DNA of 64,000 bases from Microvirga lotononidis (GTDB lineage: Bacteria; Pseudomonadota; Alphaproteobacteria; Rhizobiales; Beijerinckiaceae), in assembly GCF_034627025.1 (NCBI RefSeq), contig NZ_CP141048.1:62001-126000 (forward strand). The letters are read 5' to 3'. Below, piece after piece: positions 18,731-28,396 of this stretch; positions within the stretch are counted from its first letter, which is position 1, and each line of letters starts with the position of its first letter. Made by a program: the position numbers and the translations under genes. The notes under the pieces were generated by a model, which saw only the letters and a list, made by a program, of their open reading frames with translations, was not told where the DNA came from and made no database searches.

Positions 18731-19444
18731 ATGCGCCTTCTTTGCCAGGAACGTGCCGACATACTCGAATACGAGGCTCCCGCGCTCGATGCACGACCGG
18801 GAGCGGTCCTCCTGGCGCAATCGCCTGTCTTTCCGGGTGGAGGCGGGCAGCTCTCGGATCGGGCGATCCTCGCCTGGTCCCATGGAGAAGCCGCCGTCAC
18901 GTCCGTTCGCGTCGACGAGTGCGGCCTCTGGCACGAATTCGATTCCACCGAGGCGATTACCGGGACGGTGCGCATCGGCGTTGACGCAGCTTTCCGACGC
19001 CTGATGTGCGAGCTGCACACCCTCGCCCACATCGCCAACAGCATCGTCTTTCGCGAATTCGGCGGGGCGTTGCTGACGGGCGCGCAGCTCTCCGCCGATG
19101 GCACGTTCCGCGTGGACTTCGACCTGCCCGAGATCGACAATGACCGTCTCCGCGCGCTTGACGCACCCATCAACGACGTGATCCGCCAGGATCTCTCCGT
19201 CGGGGCCTTCTTCATGCACTGGGACGAAGCGGCGGCAACGCCCGGCCTCTTCCGGAGCAAGGCCGTCTCGCCGCCGCGTGGCGAGGATGGGCTCGTGCGC
19301 ATCGTCGAAATCGCCGGGCTCGACCGCCAGGGCTGCGGCGGCACCCATCTGACGTCGACAGGACAGGCCCGCCCGGTCAAAATTCTGAAGGTCGACAACA
19401 AGGGACGGCAGAACCGCCGCATCAAGGTTGGCTTTGCCGATTGA
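18731..19444 (+). CDS. AlaX-like alanyl-tRNA editing protein
   Basis: A 237-residue stand-alone homologue of the AlaRS editing domain. The two zinc-binding motifs are present: HxxxH in ELHTLAHIANSI near residue 95 and CxxxH in GCGGTHLTST near residue 203. AlaX proteins remove serine or glycine wrongly loaded on tRNA-Ala. N-terminal PVFPGGGGQLSD matches the family's glycine-rich turn. It follows rsh by 37 bases and its stop overlaps the frame of the next gene. A strong ribosome-binding site is not seen. The family is clear, but the exact specificity is not. Confidence 0.85.
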   Translation: MRLLCQERADILEYEAPALDARPGAVLLAQSPVFPGGGGQLSDRAILAWSHGEAAVTSVRVDECGLWHEFDSTEAITGTVRIGVDAAFRRLMCELHTLAHIANSIVFREFGGALLTGAQLSADGTFRVDFDLPEIDNDRLRALDAPINDVIRQDLSVGAFFMHWDEAAATPGLFRSKAVSPPRGEDGLVRIVEIAGLDRQGCGGTHLTSTGQARPVKILKVDNKGRQNRRIKVGFAD

Positions 19445-19488
19445 TCGGGGTTAAGGCCAAGGTGAAATCTCAGTTTCAGGACATCTCC

Positions 19489-20181
19489 ATGCCAGCAAAG
19501 CCCCGCATCGCCGTCATCATGGATGAGAACAGCTCCGCAGGCGGCAACGCATACGACGTGTCCAAGGCCTATTTCGAGGCCGTGCATCGCGCGGGCGGAA
19601 TGCCGTTCGGGATCCCCTATCTCGCCGACATGGTCGAAACCGTCGTGGCGGAGTTCGACGGCTTCATCAGCGTCGGCGGGCGCATCAGGTTTCCCGGCGA
19701 GTGGTATCCCCCGGGCGAGGGATCGCGGTATCCGTCCTCGGAGCGGCTCGCCGTGGAGCAGGCGCTCATGCGTGGCTTCCTGGAGCGCGACAAGCCGGTC
19801 CTGGGCATTTGCAACGGCATGCAGATGCTCGCCTGCCTCCATGGCGGGCGCATGGTGCACGAGATCCGGAAAACCGGCGCGCATATTCTCGACCACGACA
19901 GCCGGGGCGTGATGCACGCGGTCGAGGTGATGCCGGGGACGATGCTGTCGCGGATCGTGGGTACGTCGCGTCTCGACGTGAACAGCCGCCACCAGGAGGC
20001 CGTGGTCGAGGTATCGGACCAAGCCGTGATCTCCGCCCGGGCCGACGACGGGGTCATCGAAGCCGTCGAGATTCCTTCCCGCCGCTTCGCTGTCGGCGTT
20101 CAATGGCACCCCGAGCTCCTCGCCGCGCATGACAACCCATCCCGTCTGCTGTTCGCCGCCTTCGTCGAGGCAGCCCGCTGA
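19489..20181 (+). CDS. Class I glutamine amidotransferase-like hydrolase (peptidase C26)
   Basis: A 230-residue protein of the gamma-glutamyl-gamma-aminobutyrate hydrolase (PuuD-like) family. The catalytic cysteine is in LGICNGMQMLA near residue 106, and the His/Glu pair is in VGVQWHPELL near residue 206, giving a full triad. Starts at TTG 19441 or GTG 19462 are possible, but AGGA about 8 bases before the ATG at 19489 and the family's usual N-terminus favour that ATG. Substrate is unknown; no puu or GABA genes are nearby. It sits between the alaX-like gene and pyrE. Confidence 0.82.
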   Translation: MPAKPRIAVIMDENSSAGGNAYDVSKAYFEAVHRAGGMPFGIPYLADMVETVVAEFDGFISVGGRIRFPGEWYPPGEGSRYPSSERLAVEQALMRGFLERDKPVLGICNGMQMLACLHGGRMVHEIRKTGAHILDHDSRGVMHAVEVMPGTMLSRIVGTSRLDVNSRHQEAVVEVSDQAVISARADDGVIEAVEIPSRRFAVGVQWHPELLAAHDNPSRLLFAAFVEAAR

Positions 20182-20372
20182 CCGGCCGAGGCCGGAGCAG
20201 AGATCGCAGCCCCAGTGGCTACGCTTCGACAAGGCGCTGCATGCCTTGTGCCGACACGACGCCGTTGAGGCGCAGCAGCGCGCAGGAAGTCCCGGGCGTA
20301 TGAACGATTGCCCTTGCGTCCGAATGGGGCGCCTGCCAAAGAGCGCCTGTCCACGAGAAGAAAGGCCGCGCC

Positions 20373-20957
20373 ATGACCCAGAATGAAGTTCTCGACGAAT
20401 TCCGCTCCGCAGGCGCGCTGCTGGAGGGCCACTTCATTCTCTCGTCGGGCCTGCACAGCCCTGTCTTCCTGCAGAAAATGTTCGTGTTTCAGGACCCCGC
20501 GCGCACCGAGCGGGTCTGCCGTGCTCTGGCCGAGAAGATCCGTGAGGCCTTCGGATCCGTCGACTACGTGGTCTCCCCCGCGGTCGGCGGCATCGTGCCG
20601 GGCTACGAGACGGCCCGGCATCTGGGATGCAAGGCGATCTTCGTCGAGCGCGAGAACGGGGTCTTCGTCCTGCGCCGCGGCTTCACGATTCCCGAAGGGG
20701 CTCGGGTCGTCATGGTGGAGGACATCGTCACGACCGGCCTCTCCTCCCGGGAATGCCTGACAGCCCTGCGGGAGCATCCCGGCACGATTCTCGGCGCTGC
20801 CTGCCTCATCGACCGCTCCGGCGGCAAGGCGGATCTCGGCGTCCCCCTGGTGTCCCTCGTTCAGCTAGACATTCCGGCCTATGCTCCGGACCAGATTCCT
20901 GCCGAAATGGCCGCTCTCCCCGCCATTAAACCGGGCAGCCGCAGCCTCAAGTCATAA
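20373..20957 (+). CDS. pyrE: Orotate phosphoribosyltransferase
   Basis: A 194-residue PRTase making orotidine 5'-phosphate from orotate and PRPP in pyrimidine synthesis. The PRPP-binding loop is [14 protein letters not shown] near residue 115, and [16 protein letters not shown] is the orotate-side motif near residue 20. GAAGAAAGG precedes the ATG. The 191-base gap upstream holds no other gene. Its position downstream of rsh is conserved in rhizobia. Confidence 0.95.
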   Translation: MTQNEVLDEFRSAGALLEGHFILSSGLHSPVFLQKMFVFQDPARTERVCRALAEKIREAFGSVDYVVSPAVGGIVPGYETARHLGCKAIFVERENGVFVLRRGFTIPEGARVVMVEDIVTTGLSSRECLTALREHPGTILGAACLIDRSGGKADLGVPLVSLVQLDIPAYAPDQIPAEMAALPAIKPGSRSLKS

Positions 20958-21198
20958 AAGCTGTTTAATTGTCACACAAAGGCTTGACTGCCTTGGTTCT
21001 GCCAACTTGACTCTTGGAATTTGGACGCCATTAAGTATTTTACTTTGTCGTTTTTACTCGTCCGAAGGGTTCATATCAGCCTGATCTAGGGCGCGTCGTG
21101 ATTATATCGCGCAATTTTATTGCTAGCGTAAATAATTGATGCTGCTTGAATAATGAAGGCTGTTATGCCGCTCCGGCAGACACGAATAGAGAATACTT
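20958..21198. other. AT-rich intergenic region upstream of the NYN gene
   Basis: These 241 bases are clearly AT-richer than the flanking genes and contain no supported gene. Two TTGACT boxes (20984-20989 and 21007-21012) and AT-rich stretches (ATTAAG at 21030-21035, ATTATAT at 21101-21107) suggest a promoter region for the NYN gene, but no single pair is decisive. Confidence 0.4.
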
Positions 21199-21846
21199 AT
21201 GTCAGGCCAGCAGCGGATTGCGCTCTTCATTGACGGCGCCAACCTCTACGCGACTACGAAAACACTTGGGTTCGATATCGATTACAAGCGCCTGCTGAAG
21301 GAGTTTCAAGGACGGGGCATTCTGGTTCGGGCCTTTTACTACACGGCGCTTGTGGAAGATCAGGAATACTCCTCCATCCGCCCGCTGATCGACTGGCTCG
21401 ATTACAACGGCTACAGGGTGGTGACGAAGCCGACGAAGGAATTCGTCGATTCCGCCGGTCGCCGAAAGGTCAAAGGTAACATGGATATCGAGCTCGCCAT
21501 CGACGCGCTCGAGCTGTCCCCCTACATCGACCACATGGTCCTGTTCTCCGGCGACGGCGATTTCCGCTCGCTGGTCGAGGCCATGCAGCGCCGCGGCGTC
21601 CGGGTCTCGGTCGTCTCCACGGTGACCACCCAGCCGCCGATGGTGGCCGATGAGCTGCGTCGCCAAGCCGACGAGTTCCTCGACCTGTCGCAGCTCGCCT
21701 CCCGGATCGGCCGAGATCCTTCCGACCGTCAGCAGCGCGCCGGCAGCGAGGGCGGCGAGCGGTCCCGCCCGCAGCAGCCCCGCAACGGCGCCCTGGAGAG
21801 CCGCTACGGCATCCGGCAGGCCTCGGACGACGAATTCGACGTCTGA
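21199..21846 (+). CDS. NYN-domain (LabA/DUF88-type) putative ribonuclease
   Basis: A 215-residue PIN-like NYN-domain protein. Acidic residues expected at the metal centre are visible in IALFIDGANLY (D12), KGNMDIELAIDAL near residue 95 and LFSGDGDFRSL near residue 118. NYN proteins are predicted or shown RNases in several systems. The last 45 residues are polar and low-complexity (RQQRAGSEGGERSRPQQP), probably disordered and possibly RNA-binding. The gene has its own AT-rich upstream region. Its neighbours smpB and rsh hint at an RNA or translation role; that is inference. Confidence 0.85.
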   Translation: MSGQQRIALFIDGANLYATTKTLGFDIDYKRLLKEFQGRGILVRAFYYTALVEDQEYSSIRPLIDWLDYNGYRVVTKPTKEFVDSAGRRKVKGNMDIELAIDALELSPYIDHMVLFSGDGDFRSLVEAMQRRGVRVSVVSTVTTQPPMVADELRRQADEFLDLSQLASRIGRDPSDRQQRAGSEGGERSRPQQPRNGALESRYGIRQASDDEFDV

Positions 21847-21872
21847 GCCTCGGGCTCTCCTCGCAGAAATAC

Positions 21873-21897
21873 CGTCATGGCCGGGCTCGTCCCGGCA
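21873..21897. repeat. Partial copy of the CATGACG palindromic repeat
   Basis: CGTCATGG followed by a hairpin GCCGGG-CTCGT-CCCGGC (21880-21896) resembles one arm of the full repeats near 33.9, 35.8, 36.6 and 47.2 kb. It lies between the convergent NYN and ACT-domain genes and may act as a bidirectional terminator-like structure. Confidence 0.45.
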
Positions 21898-21905
21898 ATT
21901 CGCTT

Positions 21906-22436
21906 TTAAAGCGAACTTTCCTCGACATCGCAGTCCAGGCTGAGCGACCCGGCGGTGTTGCTGACCGTCGCCAGGCATAGATCCGTCCGGCTGGCGGGAA
22001 TCGAAACGGCGAACCGGGTCACGTAGAGCCCGCCTTCGGCATCCGGAAGCTTGCGGGCTTCGAGACGCACGATATTGGCCTCGTATTGCTTGAACACTTC
22101 CGAGAGGCGCGCCACGAGGCCGAGCTGATCGCCCCCGCTGATGGTGATGCGGTGCGTGATCTTGCCGGCGGGACCGGGGCTCGGATCGAAAGCATAGGGA
22201 ACCGCCCGGACCTCGGCTCCCGCGAGCTCGGGCAGCTGCTTCAGTCCGGTCTCGATATCGGCGGCCCTCAGATCGGTGGGAAGCTCGCACAGGGCGACGA
22301 ATTCGGCGCCCGAGCCCAGGGCCGCGAAGGTCGTGTCCCTCAGGTTCACGCCCACGTCGAACAAATGCTCGGCGATCGCCGCCACGAGGCCGACCCGATC
22401 GGGCCCAAGAACCGACACCAGAGCAACGGACGTCAT
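21906..22436 (-). CDS. Double ACT-domain protein (GcvR-like)
   Basis: A 176-residue protein made of two ACT domains: SVLGPDRVGLVAAIAEHLFDVGVNL near residues 8-32 and ISGGDQLGLVARLSEVFKQY near residues 98-117. This arrangement matches the glycine cleavage system repressor GcvR family, which senses amino acids and acts through protein contacts. No gcv genes are in the window, so the role stays open. The start at 22436 has GGAGG just upstream. The frame is open further upstream, but without a ribosome-binding site. Confidence 0.75.
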   Translation of the reverse strand: MTSVALVSVLGPDRVGLVAAIAEHLFDVGVNLRDTTFAALGSGAEFVALCELPTDLRAADIETGLKQLPELAGAEVRAVPYAFDPSPGPAGKITHRITISGGDQLGLVARLSEVFKQYEANIVRLEARKLPDAEGGLYVTRFAVSIPASRTDLCLATVSNTAGSLSLDCDVEESSL

Positions 22437-22485
22437 TTTTTCCTCCCAAACTCTGGAGGAGAAGGTAGCGCAGGCGCGCCTTCCG

Positions 22486-22959
22486 TCAGCCCTTCTCACG
22501 CATGAGACGCGCCTTCTCCCGGTTCCAGGAGCGTTCTTTCTCGGTCTCGCGCTTGTCGTGCAGCTTCTTGCCTCGCCCGAGGCCGAGCTCCACCTTGGCT
22601 CGCCCGCGATCGTTGAAATAGATCTTGAGCGGGATCACGGTGAAACCCTCGCGCTGCGTGGCGCCGATCAGCTTGTCGATCTGGCGCTTGTGCAGCAGCA
22701 GGCGGCGCGGACGCTTCGTTTCATGGTTGAAGCGGTTCGCCTGCAGATACTCCGGGATATAGGCGTTGAAGAGGAAGAATTCCTCGCCCGACGGTCCGGC
22801 ATAAGCCTCGCCGATGGTCGCCTTTCCCTGACGCAGGGATTTCACTTCCGTGCCGGTCAGCGCGATCCCCGCCTCGTAGGTATCGAGGATCTCATAATTG
22901 AACCGCGCCTTCCGGTTGTCGGCGACGACGCGGTTGGCAGCCTTTGGATCTTTTGCCAT
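22486..22959 (-). CDS. smpB: SsrA-binding protein SmpB
   Basis: A 157-residue tmRNA partner protein for rescue of stalled ribosomes. It starts [31 protein letters not shown]; the family's core [18 protein letters not shown] and the basic C-terminal tail ([22 protein letters not shown]) are present. The frame is open upstream through dapA, but the ATG at 22959, 8 bases after the dapA stop, gives the standard protein. The tmRNA gene itself was not recognised in the window. Confidence 0.95.
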   Translation of the reverse strand: MAKDPKAANRVVADNRKARFNYEILDTYEAGIALTGTEVKSLRQGKATIGEAYAGPSGEEFFLFNAYIPEYLQANRFNHETKRPRRLLLHKRQIDKLIGATQREGFTVIPLKIYFNDRGRAKVELGLGRGKKLHDKRETEKERSWNREKARLMREKG

Positions 22960-22967
22960 GAGCTCTT

Positions 22968-23852
22968 TTAAGTGTTGATCAGCCCCGCATGGACCATGGC
23001 CGAGCGGACAGCCTGCTTGGCGTTCTCGGAGGCTGGCACCAGCGGCAGGCGCACATTGTCCTCCATGAGGCCGAGGAGGGACGCGGCGTACTTCACGGGG
23101 GTCGGATTCGTTTCGATGAACAGATTCGTGTGCAGGGGCATGAGGCGATCCTGCACTTTCAGGGCCGATGCGTAGTCGCCCTTCAGGCATGCGCTCTGCA
23201 TCTCCGCGCAAAGCCGGGGCGCGACGTTCGACGTCACCGAGATGCAGCCATGGCCGCCATGGGCCATGAAGCCGAGAGCGGTCGCATCCTCGCCCGACAG
23301 CTGGATGAAGTCGGTGCCGAGCACCTGCCGCTGAAGGCTCACGCGCGCCATGTTGGCTGTCGCGTCCTTCACGCCGACGATGTTCTTCAACTCATAGAGC
23401 CGCGCCATCGTCTCCACCGACATGTCGATGATCGAGCGGCCGGGGATGTTGTAGATGAAGATCGGGATCCCGACGGCGTCGTTGATGGCCTTGAAGTGCT
23501 GATAGAGGCCTTCCTGCGTCGGCTTGTTGTAATAGGGCGTGACGATCAGCACCGCATCGGCGCCGACCTTTTCCGCATGCTTGGAGAAGGACACCGCCTC
23601 AGCCGTGCTGTTGGAGCCCGCCCCGGCGATCACGGGCACCCTGCCCTTCGTCTCCTGGACGCAGATCTCGACCACCCGCTCGTGCTCCGCGTGGCTGAGC
23701 GTGGGGCTCTCGCCCGTCGTTCCCACGGGAACGAGGCCGCTCGTGCCCTCCTGGATCTGCCAGTTGATGAAGGACCGGAACGCCGCCTCATCCACGGCCC
23801 CATCCTTGAAGGGGGTCACCAGAGCCGTGATGGAGCCTTTGAATTGGGTCAT
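22968..23852 (-). CDS. dapA: 4-hydroxy-tetrahydrodipicolinate synthase
   Basis: A 294-residue class I aldolase that condenses pyruvate with aspartate semialdehyde in lysine and diaminopimelate synthesis. The Schiff-base lysine is in [11 protein letters not shown] near residue 162, the catalytic tyrosine is in [13 protein letters not shown] near residue 134, and [14 protein letters not shown] binds the carboxylate near residue 44. The start at [15 protein letters not shown] (23852) is the family norm; 14 further codons upstream are probably untranslated. It is coupled to smpB, the conserved rhizobial order. Confidence 0.95.
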   Translation of the reverse strand: MTQFKGSITALVTPFKDGAVDEAAFRSFINWQIQEGTSGLVPVGTTGESPTLSHAEHERVVEICVQETKGRVPVIAGAGSNSTAEAVSFSKHAEKVGADAVLIVTPYYNKPTQEGLYQHFKAINDAVGIPIFIYNIPGRSIIDMSVETMARLYELKNIVGVKDATANMARVSLQRQVLGTDFIQLSGEDATALGFMAHGGHGCISVTSNVAPRLCAEMQSACLKGDYASALKVQDRLMPLHTNLFIETNPTPVKYAASLLGLMEDNVRLPLVPASENAKQAVRSAMVHAGLINT

Positions 23853-24030
23853 GGGGTATCCTCGAAATGGGCGCCGGGCGTTCTCTTGGGCCACAAGGGT
23901 TTACAGATAGGGGGTGCGGCGCATGCGCGCAAACATTCGTTCGGGGAGTTGTCCTAGCTCGGCTCTTAGTGTTTCCTCAAGAGAAACGTCGTCACAATCA
24001 AATAAAAGGCGGCAGCAAAGGGGGTAGCGG

Positions 24031-26085
24031 GTGAGTCTCAACATGCGTCCTCTCATACGTCTTGTGACATCCGTCGCGCTCGCTCAGTTCGCCGCCCTCA
24101 CCGCTCACGGAACCGAAGCCCCTCCCATCACGCCGCCGGCCGCGCAACCCGCCACTCTGGAGAGCTTCATACCGCCCGTGCCCGTGCCGGGAGACCTGGA
24201 TCACCTGCCCTCGATCTTCAAGGCCTATCGGGACAACGATGCGACCGAGGCCCAGATCCTCAAGACGAAGCTCTCCCAGCCGGCCGCTCAGGCCTTGGTC
24301 GAATGGTTTGCGATCCGCAGTGGGTTCACCACGGGACTCGATCGCATCCTCGCTTTCCAGAAGGATTATCCGGACTGGCCGGTTTCCAGCCAGTTTCGGC
24401 GGCGAAGCGAGGATGCCCTGCTGGCCGAGCGCCGCCCCCCCGCCCAGGTCCGCGCCTTCTTCGCCAAGCAGCCGCCCGGAACGGCTGCGGGCCGGATCGC
24501 CCTCGCCTTCGCGCTCCAGGCCGACGGCTTCGCACAGGAGGCGAATGACAGGATCCGGCACGTCTGGCGGGAGGATAATTTCGGCCCCGACATGGAGCGC
24601 CGCATCCTCGACCGCTTCCCGGATGTTCTTGCGAAGTCCGATCACCGCTTCCGCATGGAGAGACTTCTCCTGAAGGAGAACTGGGGCGGAGCCCAGCGCG
24701 TGGCCTCCTATGCGGGCAAGGATTACGAGCTGCTCGCCAAGGCGCGGCTGAGCGTTTTCCAGGGCAAGAAGAAGGCCGAGAAAGCCTTTGCGGCCGTACC
24801 TTCCTCGCTGCGAAGCGACCCGTCCTACCTGTTCTCCAGGGCGCTGCTTCAGCGGCGGAGCAACAATCTGGAGGAAGCCGCCGGGATCATCATGCAGGCG
24901 CCTCGGGATCCCGAGCTGCGGGTGGACGGCGACGAATGGTGGGCCGAACAGCGCCTGATCGCCCGTGCCCTGCTCGACAAGGGCAATCCGAAGCTGGCCT
25001 ACGACGTGGCGAGCCATCACGCCGCGGAATCGCCGGTGCAGCAGATCGAGGCTGAGTTTCACGCGGGGTGGATCGCGCTCCGCTTCCTGAACGATCCGGC
25101 CACGGCCTCCAAGCACTTTGCGACCGTCGCCCAGACGGCCTCGACGCCGATCTCCATATCCCGTGTCGCCTATTGGCAGGGCCGCGCAGCGGAAGCGGCC
25201 GGCCAGGGCCAGGACGCCAGGATCTTCTACGAACGCGCGTCGGACCAGCCGACGACCTATTACGGCCAGTTGGCCAAGGCCAAACTGGGACAGGCCATCG
25301 CCCTCCGGAAGGTCGATCCGCTCTCGGAGGACGAGCGCAAGGCGTTCGATGCCCTTGTCCCCGTCCAGGCCGTGAAACTGCTGCAACAGATCGGCGAGCC
25401 GGATCTTGCCCTCAGCCTCTACACCGATCTCGCCCAGTCCCTGAGCGATCCGGGACAGCTCGACGCCCTGGCGGGCCTCGCAACGGCCCAGCAGAATCCC
25501 CGGGCCGTTCTCGCCATCGGCAAGACGGCCCTGCAGCGGGGGTTCCCGCTCGATCAGCATGCTTATCCGCTGGCGGCCATTCCTGATTTTCAGCCGGTGG
25601 GAGACGAGGTGGAGCCGGCGATGGTCTATGCCATCGCCCGGCAGGAAAGCGCCTTCAACCCGCGGGCCGTTTCGAGCGCGGGCGCCCGCGGACTCATGCA
25701 GCTCATGCCCGCGACGGCAAAGAGAACCGCGCAACGGTTCGGCGTCGGCTTCGATCTCAACCGGCTGACCGACGACCCGTCCTACAACGCCAAGATCGGC
25801 TCGGCCCATCTGGGCGAACTGATGGAGGACTGGAAGGGCTCCTACATCCTCGCCTTCGCGTCCTACAACGCGGGCGGCGGCAACGTGATCAAGTGGGTGA
25901 GGACCTACGGCGATCCCCGTAAGCCCGATGTCGACGAGGTCGATTGGGTGGAGCGGATTCCGTTCTACGAGACCCGCAACTACGTCCAGCGCGTGCTGGA
26001 GAACCTGCGGGTATACCGGCAGCGCCTGAACGACAGGGCCGCCCCTCCTGCTCCAGCCACGGCGGATGCGACAAGCATCAATTGA
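24031..26085 (+). CDS. Soluble lytic murein transglycosylase
   Basis: A 684-residue periplasmic Slt-type enzyme. A signal peptide (about residues 1-27, MRPLIRLVTSVALAQFAALTAHG) is followed by a long superhelical region of tetratricopeptide-like helices and a C-terminal SLT domain. The catalytic glutamate is in AIARQESAFNPRAVSSAGARG, and the GLMQLMP and YNAGGGNV motifs follow. The enzyme cleaves glycan strands with anhydro-muramic acid formation. AAGGGGG lies 6 bases before the GTG at 24031 and 18 before the ATG at 24043, so I chose the GTG. It is divergent from dapA, across a 178-base gap. Confidence 0.9.
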   Translation: MSLNMRPLIRLVTSVALAQFAALTAHGTEAPPITPPAAQPATLESFIPPVPVPGDLDHLPSIFKAYRDNDATEAQILKTKLSQPAAQALVEWFAIRSGFTTGLDRILAFQKDYPDWPVSSQFRRRSEDALLAERRPPAQVRAFFAKQPPGTAAGRIALAFALQADGFAQEANDRIRHVWREDNFGPDMERRILDRFPDVLAKSDHRFRMERLLLKENWGGAQRVASYAGKDYELLAKARLSVFQGKKKAEKAFAAVPSSLRSDPSYLFSRALLQRRSNNLEEAAGIIMQAPRDPELRVDGDEWWAEQRLIARALLDKGNPKLAYDVASHHAAESPVQQIEAEFHAGWIALRFLNDPATASKHFATVAQTASTPISISRVAYWQGRAAEAAGQGQDARIFYERASDQPTTYYGQLAKAKLGQAIALRKVDPLSEDERKAFDALVPVQAVKLLQQIGEPDLALSLYTDLAQSLSDPGQLDALAGLATAQQNPRAVLAIGKTALQRGFPLDQHAYPLAAIPDFQPVGDEVEPAMVYAIARQESAFNPRAVSSAGARGLMQLMPATAKRTAQRFGVGFDLNRLTDDPSYNAKIGSAHLGELMEDWKGSYILAFASYNAGGGNVIKWVRTYGDPRKPDVDEVDWVERIPFYETRNYVQRVLENLRVYRQRLNDRAAPPAPATADATSIN

Positions 26086-26129
26086 TGGTGCAGGATGGAC
26101 CGCACCGAAATCGTCACAGCCGGACCAAG

Positions 26130-27008
26130 ATGAGCTCTTCCTATCGCGACCTGTTCGTAACCGCCGGCGACGGGTTGCGTCTCTACGCCCGCGATTATGC
26201 CCCCGGAGCTTGCGCTCTCTTGCCCGTCATAGGCCTGCCTGGCCTTGCCAGGACGTCGGCGGATTTTCACGAGCTTGCGGAAAGCATCAGCCGCGACCCT
26301 GCCCGACCGCGCCGGTTCGTCTCCCTCGACTATCGAGGGCGCGGGCGCTCGGAATGGGACCCGGACTGGCGCAGCTACGACGTCAAGGTCGAGTTGAACG
26401 ACACCGTGCAGGTCCTGGCCGCAGCCGGAATCGCGAAAGCGATCTTCGTCGGCACGTCCCGTGGCGGCTTGATTGCGATGGCGATCGGAGCAGCCCATCC
26501 CGAGCTCGTCGCCGGCGCTATCCTGAACGATGTCGGTCCGGTTCTCGAAGCGGAGGGGCTGAAGCGGATCCGCAGCTATGTCGGCAAGCTCCCGACGCCG
26601 CGAACCATCGACGAGGCCGCCGACATTCTGCGCCGGCAATCGGAGACCCAATTTCCCCATTACACGCGTGAGCAATGGGAGCGCATGGCGCGAGGGACCT
26701 GGCGTGAGACCGAGGACGGGCTCGTACTCGCCTACGATCCCCGGCTGACGAAGGCACTCGAAGGGCTCGATCTGGAGGCAGCGCTGCCGGATCTATGGCC
26801 CCTCTTCGAGACCCTCAAGCTGTTTCCCGTTCTCGCGATCCGTGGGGCGAATTCCGATCTGCTGAGCGCAGAGACCCTGCGGATGATGAAGGAACGACAT
26901 CCGGATCTCACATCGATCACGGTGCCGGACCAGGGCCACGCCCCGGCTCTTGAAGGTGATCTCGTTCGAGAAATCAAAGACTTCATCGCCAAAGTCGACG
27001 CCGGCTGA
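26130..27008 (+). CDS. Alpha/beta hydrolase
   Basis: A 292-residue alpha/beta-hydrolase fold protein. The nucleophile elbow is FVGTSRGGLIAM near residue 110, and a histidine in VPDQGHAPAL near residue 270 completes the likely triad. The oxyanion region is PVIGLPGLARTSADFHELA, and the lid region follows the nucleophile. No substrate can be assigned. It is 44 bases downstream of the transglycosylase gene, so cotranscription is likely, though no functional link is evident. Confidence 0.8.
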   Translation: MSSSYRDLFVTAGDGLRLYARDYAPGACALLPVIGLPGLARTSADFHELAESISRDPARPRRFVSLDYRGRGRSEWDPDWRSYDVKVELNDTVQVLAAAGIAKAIFVGTSRGGLIAMAIGAAHPELVAGAILNDVGPVLEAEGLKRIRSYVGKLPTPRTIDEAADILRRQSETQFPHYTREQWERMARGTWRETEDGLVLAYDPRLTKALEGLDLEAALPDLWPLFETLKLFPVLAIRGANSDLLSAETLRMMKERHPDLTSITVPDQGHAPALEGDLVREIKDFIAKVDAG

Positions 27009-27086
27009 GAAGCATCCCTGCTCGTGCATCCAAGGAACCGGACGTGAGACGTGATTCACGGGCGCGTCTGATGCGTCTGTTCCGCA

Positions 27087-27117
27087 AAAGAAAAACCCCG
27101 GTGTTGCCACCGGGGTT
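27087..27117 (-). terminator. Rho-independent terminator after the porin gene
   Basis: A 10-bp stem AACCCCGGTG (27094-27103) pairs with 27108-27117 around a 4-base loop. On the minus strand it is followed by TTTTTCTTTT. It lies 26 bases past the porin stop and also faces the convergent hydrolase gene. Confidence 0.88.
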
Positions 27118-27142
27118 CTCCTATCCAATCAGGACGAGCCGA

Positions 27143-28396
27143 TTAGAAGTCGCGCTGAACGCGGATACGGCCTTCCCAGATGTCGTTCTGGGAGTTGATC
27201 GGGTTCGGGCCACGCGGGTCGATGTTCGCGTACAGAACTTCGACGCCGAGATCCAGGCCGGCAACCGGCGACCAGATCACGTTCGTGCCAGCGCGCCACT
27301 CGGTGAAGTCAACACCGACGCCCAGGCCAGCCGGGAAGGCGAGCGGAGCAACGTTGTCATACTCGACGCGAGCCCACGAACCGAACACGTTCTGGCGGAC
27401 GGTCGGGGTCCAGTAGTGGCGCAGGCCACCAGCGATCGACCAGCCCTGGCCGGTGTGGATGTCGCCATCCGTACCGATGTAGGCATCGACAACCGACTGA
27501 CGGAGCGTGCCGACCGTGGCGGTCGAACCGAAGCCGAGGTAGCCGAGAGCGCCGTCAGCATAGGACACGGCAAGCCAAGCGGCATCGCCAGCGCCGAGAG
27601 CCGGCAGGTTCAGCGAGCCCTGGAACGAAACCGACCAGCCGAGCTCGGAGTCCGGATAGTCGAACACGCCGGGAGCGAAGGCGACGACGTTGTCGCTGCG
27701 CAGCTGGTGCAGAGCACCGGAGAGCTGAGCCGTACCCCAGGTGCCGGCGTACTTCAGGTTACCGACGAGGTCAGGATAGGTCTGACCAGCTTCGGTGAAC
27801 ACCGAGGTGCCAGCAATCGTGGTGCCGGTGAAGCGGCCTTCTTCAGCCGACAGCGTGGCCGAGAAGCCGTTGCCGAAGGAGAAGGTGTAGGCGAACACGT
27901 TGACCGTCGGAGCGTCCGAGAAGCGGAGCGTGCCGAAGTGGCCGGTGGGCAGGTCGCTGTTGTCGTAGAACGACACGGTACGACCGGCGGTGAGGCCGCC
28001 GAACTGCACGAAGGCCTGGTCGACGTTAGCCGTCGTGGAGCTGAAGCCGTAGTCGCCGGTGTCGCGGGTCAGGTCGAAGCGCACGAAGGTGCGGAGCAGA
28101 CCGTAGGCGGTGGCGGTGCGGGCGTCGAGCTGGATACGGCCACGAGCGCGGAAGCCGATGGCGTCATCAGCGCGATCGAGCGGCTCGAGGTAGCGGAACT
28201 CGGCGCGAACACGGCCGCCGACGCGGAGGCAGGTTTCGGTGCCGGGGATGTAGAAGAAGCCTGCGCCGTAGGTGGAGCAGACGCGCACGTATTCGACAGC
28301 AGCGGCCTTCTTCGCGGGAAGATCGGCAGCTTGAGCCCCGGCGACAGCCGCGAGACCCGCGACCGATCCGAGGAAGAGGCTCTTAGCGAGCTTCAT
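27143..28396 (-). CDS. Rhizobial-type porin
   Basis: A 417-residue outer-membrane porin. The signal peptide MKLAKSLFLGSVAGLAAVAGAQA is followed by ADLPAKKAAAVEYVRVCSTYGAGFFYIPGTETCLRVGGRVR, the N-terminal signature of Hyphomicrobiales porins, with two cysteines that may pair. The rest alternates short beta strands and loops and ends in RIRVQRDF with a terminal phenylalanine, needed for barrel assembly. GGAGG sits 7 bases before the ATG. Codon use is strongly biased, fitting an abundant protein. Paralogues are common in such genomes. Confidence 0.92.
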   Translation of the reverse strand: MKLAKSLFLGSVAGLAAVAGAQAADLPAKKAAAVEYVRVCSTYGAGFFYIPGTETCLRVGGRVRAEFRYLEPLDRADDAIGFRARGRIQLDARTATAYGLLRTFVRFDLTRDTGDYGFSSTTANVDQAFVQFGGLTAGRTVSFYDNSDLPTGHFGTLRFSDAPTVNVFAYTFSFGNGFSATLSAEEGRFTGTTIAGTSVFTEAGQTYPDLVGNLKYAGTWGTAQLSGALHQLRSDNVVAFAPGVFDYPDSELGWSVSFQGSLNLPALGAGDAAWLAVSYADGALGYLGFGSTATVGTLRQSVVDAYIGTDGDIHTGQGWSIAGGLRHYWTPTVRQNVFGSWARVEYDNVAPLAFPAGLGVGVDFTEWRAGTNVIWSPVAGLDLGVEVLYANIDPRGPNPINSQNDIWEGRIRVQRDF

